Virus record (IMG/VR): IMGVR_UViG_3300034061_004170
Span: 1 to 39,619 of that record
DNA from: a virus
DNA: 39,619 bases
Reading direction: 5' to 3' (one strand)
The notes under the pieces were generated by a model. That model made no database searches. It saw only the letters and a list, made by a program, of their open reading frames with translations, and was not told the origin of the DNA. The translations under genes were made by a program, and so were the position numbers. Shown here in pieces: positions 35,039 through 39,619 of the stretch (position 1 is the stretch's first letter; the number at the start of each line of letters is the position of its first letter).

Positions 35039-35112
35039 ACACTAGTAGCCAAGTTGGTCAAGGCCCCGAACTCATAATTCGGATATCGTAGGTTCAAGTC
35101 CTACCTAGTGTA
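35039..35112 (+). tRNA. tRNA with CAT anticodon (Met or lysidine-modified Ile)
   Basis: Acceptor ACACTAG/CTAGTGT, D-stem GCC/GGC, anticodon stem CCGAA/TTCGG with loop CTCATAA (anticodon CAT), T-arm GTAGG-TTCAAGT-CCTAC, discriminator A. The paired A1-T72 rules out a typical initiator. Elongator Met and tRNA-Ile2 (CAU, read as AUA after lysidine modification) cannot be separated by eye; AUA codons are frequent in this window. Confidence 0.9.
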
Positions 35113-35120
35113 CGATCTGG

Positions 35121-35126
35121 TATTAT
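35121..35126 (+). promoter_or_regulatory. -10 box for the 33-aa zinc-ribbon gene
   Basis: TATTAT lies six bases before ATG 35133 (leaderless geometry). The -35 position falls in the tRNA T-arm and is poor, so the gene may instead be read from the tRNA transcript. Confidence 0.4.
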
Positions 35127-35132
35127 AGAGGT

Positions 35133-35234
35133 ATGTTTTGTGAAAGTTGTGGTGGCAAACTTATTAATGGAGACTGCTCCAATTGCTATACCAATTCTGC
35201 TGCTTTAAAAGAATTTGAGGAAGAAGATGACTAA
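35133..35234 (+). CDS. 33-aa zinc-ribbon microprotein
   Basis: FCESCGGKLINGDCSNCYT has two C-x2-C knuckles, a minimal ribbon, followed by an acidic tail (ALKEFEEEDD). It overlaps the next gene by 8 bases. Confidence 0.65.
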   Translation: MFCESCGGKLINGDCSNCYTNSAALKEFEEEDD

Positions 35235-35448
35235 CTGGACTGACGAACTTAATGATAAACAAAAAGAAGATGTATGGAACTTTGTTGTTTTTACTGTTAA
35301 AGAAATAAGAGAGCAGATAGCAAAAGATATTGAAGCAACTATCCCACTTTGGAAATCAAAAGGCCTATTAAAATCTCGTAGAACACAAAAAGCCTTTGAA
35401 GCATCTGCTGCGATTGCTAGGGGTCAGAATGAGACTTTAGATGGCTAA
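35227..35448 (+). CDS. 73-aa helical protein
   Basis: ATG 35227 follows GAGGAAG; an upstream TTG is rejected. NWTDELNDKQKEDVWNFVVF, then TVKEIREQIAKDIEATIPLW and a basic part (KSRRTQKAFEASAAIARG). Function unknown. It overlaps the glycosyltransferase start by 8 bases. Confidence 0.6.
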   Translation: MTNWTDELNDKQKEDVWNFVVFTVKEIREQIAKDIEATIPLWKSKGLLKSRRTQKAFEASAAIARGQNETLDG

Positions 35449-36400
35449 CATAGTATTTCTTGGCAACTTTGAAGTGCCTTATAGTAGTGAGAATCATCAT
35501 GCTAAGTCTTTGGAATCTCTTGGGCATACCGTTGAAAAATTGCAGGAAAAAAAAGCAGGTAGCACAGAAATATTAAATGCAGCATTAAAATCTAATCTAT
35601 TTATCTGGGTACACACACATAGATGGCAAACTCCAGGATCTAGGTCTATGACAGATGTGCTAAAAGAATTAAAGGCTGCTGGCGTACCAACTATGACCTA
35701 TCATTTAGATTTATGGTTTGGCATTGAGCGTGAAAAAGATTTAAAGGGCGATGATTTTTATACAAGCATAGGTCATTTTTTTGCTACAGATAAGTTAATG
35801 TGTGATTGGTTTAATGAAAACACACAGGTTAAAGGACACTTCTTGCCTGCTGGCGTATATGATAAAGAGTGTTATGTACATCAAGATTACGATCCACATA
35901 ACTTTGAACATGACATAATTTTTGTTGGTAGCAGAGGATATCATCCTGAACATAAATATCGTCCACAATTAATAGATTTCTTACGAAAAACATACGGTAA
36001 AAGATTTTTACATGTTGGTGGCGATGGAGACACTGGCACAGTTCGTGGAGATGCGCTTAATCGTATTTATGCAAAAAGCAAGGTAGCCATAGGTGATAGT
36101 TTAAACATTAACTTTAACTATCCATACTATACAAGCGATAGACTATTTGAAAGCACTGGTCGTGGTGGCTTTACTATATATCCTCGCATTAAAGGTCTTG
36201 ATGAATATTTTGAAGATGGGAAAGAGATTATATTTTATGAGCACGGTAATCTTGAAGATTTAAAACAAAAAATAGATTACTACATTTTAGATGGATTAAC
36301 TAGAGAAGAAATAAGGTTTGCTGGTCATGAAAGAACAAAGAGTGAGCATACATATGTTCATCGTTGGCATAGTATTATAAGTGAACTTGGTTTATCTTAA
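35441..36400 (+). CDS. GT-B-type glycosyltransferase (319 aa)
   Basis: Probably transfers a sugar to a surface or virion acceptor. The N-terminus MANIVFLGNFEVPYSSENHH is the first Rossmann strand. IWVHTHRW, TYHLDLWFGIEREKD and a motif GHFFATDKLMCDWF follow, then FLPAGVYD, a linker, and a second domain with HDIIFVGSRGYHPEH, RFLHVGGDGD and RLFESTGRGGFTIYPRIKG. The last motif is typical of the CgeB/YkvP-type C-terminal transferase domain (Glycos_transf_1-like). Length is normal. First gene of the surface-sugar cassette. Confidence 0.8.
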   Translation: MANIVFLGNFEVPYSSENHHAKSLESLGHTVEKLQEKKAGSTEILNAALKSNLFIWVHTHRWQTPGSRSMTDVLKELKAAGVPTMTYHLDLWFGIEREKDLKGDDFYTSIGHFFATDKLMCDWFNENTQVKGHFLPAGVYDKECYVHQDYDPHNFEHDIIFVGSRGYHPEHKYRPQLIDFLRKTYGKRFLHVGGDGDTGTVRGDALNRIYAKSKVAIGDSLNINFNYPYYTSDRLFESTGRGGFTIYPRIKGLDEYFEDGKEIIFYEHGNLEDLKQKIDYYILDGLTREEIRFAGHERTKSEHTYVHRWHSIISELGLS

Positions 36401-36404
36401 TAAA

Positions 36405-36941
36405 TTATTTATTTATAATAATCATTAAATCATCATATCTTCCAAGATGTCTTAGATCAACTATTTTATAGTTAAAATTAATTAAATGCTTCACAAGATC
36501 ATCAAGGTCCCTATCTGATGCAATATCTTCAATAAAGTACTTGCCACCAACAGATAATTTATTAAAATAAATATCAAAAGTTTTTATTTGAAATTCAGAT
36601 GTATGAACTCCATCATCTATAATATAATCAAACATATTATCTTCAAAAACATCTGCATCGTTTTTTATAGTTGAGTCAATTGTAAATACTTTATATGGCA
36701 AGTCAGATACTGATTTTGGAAGAATTCCATTTAATTCAAAATACGGATCTATTCCGTATATTTCTGCGTTGTTAAACCATTTTCCCCAAAGAATCAGGGA
36801 TCCGCCATTATGAATTCCAATTTCTAATAACTTTGGATTATTTTTTTTAGTCAACTCTTTATCATAAATTTCAATATAGTTATGACAAGTACCTTTATCT
36901 GTTGGTTTATTTAGTTTTTCAAACAATTCCATTAAAGTCAT
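36405..36941 (-). CDS. class I SAM-dependent methyltransferase (178 aa)
   Basis: SAM motif I LLEIGIHNGGSLILWGKWF (about 38-56) ends in the acidic strand IYGIDPYF. DYIIDDGVHTSEFQIKTFD (about 104-122) gives the motif-II-like DD-x-H of the macrocin-O-methyltransferase/CmcI group, followed by LSVGGKYFIEDI. At 178 aa it is shorter than CmcI-type relatives, but the core is complete. It overlaps the upstream glycosyltransferase by 4 bases and converges with the GT-B gene. Likely O-methylates a sugar (inference). Confidence 0.8.
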   Translation of the reverse strand: MTLMELFEKLNKPTDKGTCHNYIEIYDKELTKKNNPKLLEIGIHNGGSLILWGKWFNNAEIYGIDPYFELNGILPKSVSDLPYKVFTIDSTIKNDADVFEDNMFDYIIDDGVHTSEFQIKTFDIYFNKLSVGGKYFIEDIASDRDLDDLVKHLINFNYKIVDLRHLGRYDDLMIIINK

Positions 36942-37597
36942 TCGCTTAATATTCCTTTTATTTTTTTTAAATCTTCTTCAAATCTATTTTTTTTATACAG
37001 TATATAGTTTTCTTTATCTTGATGCTGTGTTGACCAACCACGTAAATATGTTTTATCAACCTCTGTTTTTTTATTATCTGGATGTATGTGTTCCCAAATA
37101 ACATTTTCAAAATAGTTTATATTGCTAATTTCTGTACCAAGATCTAACCAAAACTTATCAATGTAAGAATGTTTTAATTCTGGAGGAGCCATGTATCCAA
37201 GATGTTTGATAATATTAGAACTTAAAACTGCACAGGTTGGAAGTTCTTCTTTTTTATAAAGATCATTTCCATAAGATATTCCAATTTTTTCTGATAATGG
37301 ATTAATCAATATTTTATCCCAGGCATAAGTTTGTAGTAGATGGTCATCTCCAATAAAAGCAATAAACTTGTAACTATTGCAGTATTTATGAGACACAGCA
37401 TTTAATTTTTCATTCAACATAAGTGGTTCTAATATTTCATAAATTACTTTATTAAATCTAGGATAGTTAGACTCATCATCTGTATCTAAAACAAAGCATA
37501 TGTCACTGATCGTAGAGTTTTTAAAAAAATATTCTAAAAATCTTTCTTGGTTTTTGGGTCTTCCTCTTGATGGAACTATAACTAACATATCATTCAT
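36938..37597 (-). CDS. GT-A-like glycosyltransferase (219 aa)
   Basis: The start LVIVPSRGRPKNQERFLEYF, then ICFVLDTDDESNYPRF (DxDD) and FIAFIGDDHLLQTYAWD, is the layout of phage-borne GT-A enzymes in which GDD binds the metal-nucleotide. ELPTCAVLSSNIIKHLGYMAPP, a motif HSYIDKFWLDLG and WEHIHPD near the C-terminus complete the pattern. Coupled to the methyltransferase by a 4-base overlap. Confidence 0.75.
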   Translation of the reverse strand: MNDMLVIVPSRGRPKNQERFLEYFFKNSTISDICFVLDTDDESNYPRFNKVIYEILEPLMLNEKLNAVSHKYCNSYKFIAFIGDDHLLQTYAWDKILINPLSEKIGISYGNDLYKKEELPTCAVLSSNIIKHLGYMAPPELKHSYIDKFWLDLGTEISNINYFENVIWEHIHPDNKKTEVDKTYLRGWSTQHQDKENYILYKKNRFEEDLKKIKGILSE

Positions 37598-37627
37598 TTA
37601 ACTATTTTAGCATAAAAATTCCCATGC

Positions 37628-37633
37628 TATAAT
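37628..37633 (+). promoter_or_regulatory. -10 box of the epimerase operon
   Basis: TATAAT; the -35 is weak. The leader of about 19 bases includes GGGGAG, so this operon is not leaderless. It diverges from the minus-strand glycosyltransferase gene. Confidence 0.5.
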
Positions 37634-37658
37634 ATTATGAGACTAAATGGGGAGAACC

Positions 37659-38660
37659 ATGAACATATTAATTACTGGAGTTGCTGGGCTTTTAGGAAGC
37701 AATCTTGCAAAAAGCCTTTCTAATCATAACATTGTTGGTATTGATAGTTTAGTTGGCGGATATATAGACAACATTCCATCAGAAATTACTTTTACTAAAA
37801 AAGACTGCAACGACTTAACAAAAGAAGATTTTAAAGATATTGAGGTTGTAGTTCATGCTGCATGTACAGCACATGAAGGACTTTCTGTTTTTTCTCCTAA
37901 GTTTATTACTGATAATACTTATGGTAACTCTATGAATGTTTTAAGTTGTGCAATTCAGGCTGGTGTTAAAAAATTTATATTTACATCTAGTATGGCAAGA
38001 TATGGAACTCAAGATACCCTGCCCTTTACAGAAAACATGATACCAAAACCACAAGATCCATATGGCATTGCAAAACATGCTTTTGAATTAACACTAAAGA
38101 ATCTTTCAAAAACTCACGGTATGGAATTTGTTATTCTTGTACCGCACAACGTTGTTGGTCATGGACAAAACTATACAGATCCATTTAGAAATGTTGCTGG
38201 AATTATGATTAATAGAATGCTTCAAGGTAAGCAACCAATTATTTATGGCGATGGCAATCAAAAAAGATGTTTTTCTGATATGAGAGATATTATTGATCCA
38301 TTTCATAAAGTTATTTTTTCTGATGTGGCTAATGGAGAAGTAATTAATATTGGTCCAGATGATAATTTTATAACAATTAATAAGTTAGCAGAAGAGATAG
38401 CATCTATTATTGGTTTTGATTTAAATCCAATTTACTTAGACGCAAGACCATCTGAAGTAAGATTAGCCCACTGCTCTGCTGATAAAGCAAGAAAATTACT
38501 TGACTACTCAACACATTATGAGTTAAAAGAAATTTTGTCAAACATGATAGATTGGGTTAAGGTAAGAGGAACTGGACCATTTAACTTTAATTTACCAGTT
38601 GAAATTCAAAATAATTTAACTCCAAAAACTTGGGTAAATCAGGATATATTTAATAAATGA
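37659..38660 (+). CDS. NAD-dependent epimerase/dehydratase, extended SDR (333 aa)
   Basis: Converts nucleotide sugars (epimerisation or dehydration). The start is ATG 37659, because GGGGAG (37650-37655) lies between it and an earlier in-frame ATG at 37647. NAD site ITGVAGLLGS (G7, G10, G13), VVVHAAC at about 62-69, FTSSMARYG around 108-116, and the catalytic PYGIAK with Tyr135 and Lys139. YGDGNQKRCFSDMRDIID is the usual substrate-binding segment of UDP-sugar epimerases. Length is normal. It is coupled to the FkbM gene by ATGA. Confidence 0.9.
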   Translation: MNILITGVAGLLGSNLAKSLSNHNIVGIDSLVGGYIDNIPSEITFTKKDCNDLTKEDFKDIEVVVHAACTAHEGLSVFSPKFITDNTYGNSMNVLSCAIQAGVKKFIFTSSMARYGTQDTLPFTENMIPKPQDPYGIAKHAFELTLKNLSKTHGMEFVILVPHNVVGHGQNYTDPFRNVAGIMINRMLQGKQPIIYGDGNQKRCFSDMRDIIDPFHKVIFSDVANGEVINIGPDDNFITINKLAEEIASIIGFDLNPIYLDARPSEVRLAHCSADKARKLLDYSTHYELKEILSNMIDWVKVRGTGPFNFNLPVEIQNNLTPKTWVNQDIFNK

Positions 38661-39430
38661 AAAATAAATTAAAGTTTTCATCAACGCAAGAAAGACTATT
38701 AGTAGATGAATTAGTAGAACTGTTTTTTTTAATTCAAAAAGAAACAAAACCTAAAATTAGTATTGAAGTAGGAGCCAACTCTGCAGAGTTTTCTCAAAAA
38801 ATAATACAAGACTATCCAAATATTAGTTCCTGGGCGTTTGAGGCTAATCCGTATGTGCATAAACATTATGAAAACAGTTTGCAAAACCTTGGAGTAAAAT
38901 ATTTAAATACTGCAATTACAAATAAAATAGGTGAGACTAGGTTTCTTATTCAAGAAGCATATTTAAATAATGGAGAGTGGAACGGTAAAAGAACTAATAG
39001 GCTTATAGGTAACAACAGTCTTTTAATACGTAATCAAGATGATGTCTTGTACTCTGCTCCAAAAGTTAATTGCAACACTTTAGATGGATTTTTTATAGAT
39101 TCAGGTATTTTAAATAGTAGTGACACAGTTTGTATGTGGATTGATGTTGAAGGAGCAATTGAGCAAGTACTTAGCAATTCAAGTAAAATCTTAAAACAAG
39201 TAGACTCAATATTTATTGAAGCAGAACATTTTAAATTTTGGCAGGATCAATGGCTTGCTGAAGATGTTATAAAATTTTTAGTATCTCAAGATTTTTTTCC
39301 AATAGCCAGAGACTACGAATATGAAAAACAAAACAATTATATATTTATAAGGTCAAAACTTATGGACAACAACAAAATATTAGAACTTGTTCAAAATTGG
39401 CAAAACTTATATGAAAAGATTGAATACTAA
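38657..39430 (+). CDS. FkbM-family methyltransferase (257 aa)
   Basis: SAM-dependent O-methyltransferase type. It has the motif SIEVGANSAEFSQKI (about 34-48), SWAFEANPYVHKHYENSL, a motif TAITNKIGETRF, then the family-typical VNCNTLDGFF and VCMWIDVEGAIEQVLSNSS (D-x-EG). It lies in the sugar cassette next to an epimerase, so methylation of a surface glycan is probable. The start overlaps the epimerase stop by 4 bases. Confidence 0.85.
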   Translation: MKNKLKFSSTQERLLVDELVELFFLIQKETKPKISIEVGANSAEFSQKIIQDYPNISSWAFEANPYVHKHYENSLQNLGVKYLNTAITNKIGETRFLIQEAYLNNGEWNGKRTNRLIGNNSLLIRNQDDVLYSAPKVNCNTLDGFFIDSGILNSSDTVCMWIDVEGAIEQVLSNSSKILKQVDSIFIEAEHFKFWQDQWLAEDVIKFLVSQDFFPIARDYEYEKQNNYIFIRSKLMDNNKILELVQNWQNLYEKIEY

Positions 39431-39431
39431 A

Positions 39432-39619
39432 ATGAAATATGTTGTTGGTCTTCCTTATAGAATTAAGTCTTTTAGAGATGAACTTATGGAAACTTGTAAG
39501 TTAGAAAATGTTTTTGAAATTGACAATACTGAAAATAATATAGGATTTACAGCAAGTCATAACTTAGGTATAAAAAAAATGTATGACGAAGGCGCTGAGT
39601 GGTACATAGCCATGAGCGC
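39432..39619 (+). CDS. glycosyltransferase, N-terminal fragment (runs off right edge)
   Basis: An open frame from ATG 39432, one base after the FkbM stop, to the window end (62 codons). KYVVGLPYRIKSFRDELMET, then FTASHNLGIKKMYDEGAEWY, is typical of the first half of a GT-A (family-2-like) glycosyltransferase, with the N-x-G-I-x-GA segment before the DxD strand. The catalytic part is outside the window. Confidence 0.65.
   Translation, partial: MKYVVGLPYRIKSFRDELMETCKLENVFEIDNTENNIGFTASHNLGIKKMYDEGAEWYIAMS

Overview
The window reads as part of the genome of a tailed double-stranded DNA phage (Caudoviricetes), AT-rich, densely packed and full of very small genes. No capsid, portal, terminase or tail-tape-measure gene is visible, so this is not a whole genome. 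The host is most likely a low-GC actinobacterium, for example a freshwater or marine acI-type lineage. That is inference from four things: a Gp88-like protein of the kind seen in mycobacteriophages; many -10 boxes placed exactly 6-7 bases before the start codon (leaderless mRNAs); promoter elements matching the mycobacterial RecA-independent DNA-damage consensus as I remember it; and CRP/GlxR-type operators.

Layout. (1) 1-17.5 kb is mostly on the minus strand. It holds a LamG-type tail protein, a B12-dependent ribonucleotide reductase, two large repeat-built tail fibres with small companions, a glycosyltransferase, a DUF6065-like protein, a glycine-rich fibre, a collagen-like fibre, three paralogous beta-rich accessory proteins and a small membrane protein. 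A secreted lysozyme-like endolysin with its own promoter and terminator lies within it on the plus strand. (2) 17.6-20 kb (plus) holds a flavin-dependent halogenase flanked by two copies of a hairpin-forming repeat, then a leaderless gene for a possible PD-(D/E)xK nuclease. (3) 20-21.5 kb (minus) holds two runs of microproteins (21-67 aa) coupled by TAATG-type overlaps. (4) 21.5-22 kb is a gene-free, origin-like region with DnaA boxes, tandem repeats and outward-facing promoters. (5) 22-31.9 kb (plus) is the early region: many zinc-ribbon and other small proteins, a Gp88-like protein, a DUF932 protein and tRNA-Asp. Its intergenic gaps are built from a recurring set of elements: covarying stem-loop, GAAC-N4-GTTC palindrome, DnaA boxes, TGTGA-N6-TCACA operator, TGTCC box, promoter. 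(6) 31.9-32.9 kb is a 1-kb tract with 24 copies of CAAACC/GGTTTG. (7) 33-39.6 kb holds a second DUF6065-like gene, small secreted or membrane and zinc-finger proteins, a CAU-anticodon tRNA, and a surface-sugar cassette of glycosyltransferases, methyltransferases and an NAD-dependent epimerase.

How it fits together. The plus-strand early genes appear to be wired to host signals: a CRP-family regulator, DNA-damage-type promoters and DnaA. The minus-strand virion genes use extended -10 promoters (TGGTATAAT) placed before individual genes. The halogenase, DUF6065-like proteins, glycosyltransferases and methyltransferases form an accessory pool that may modify virion or host surface molecules. All functions are from sequence reading only; no database search was run.
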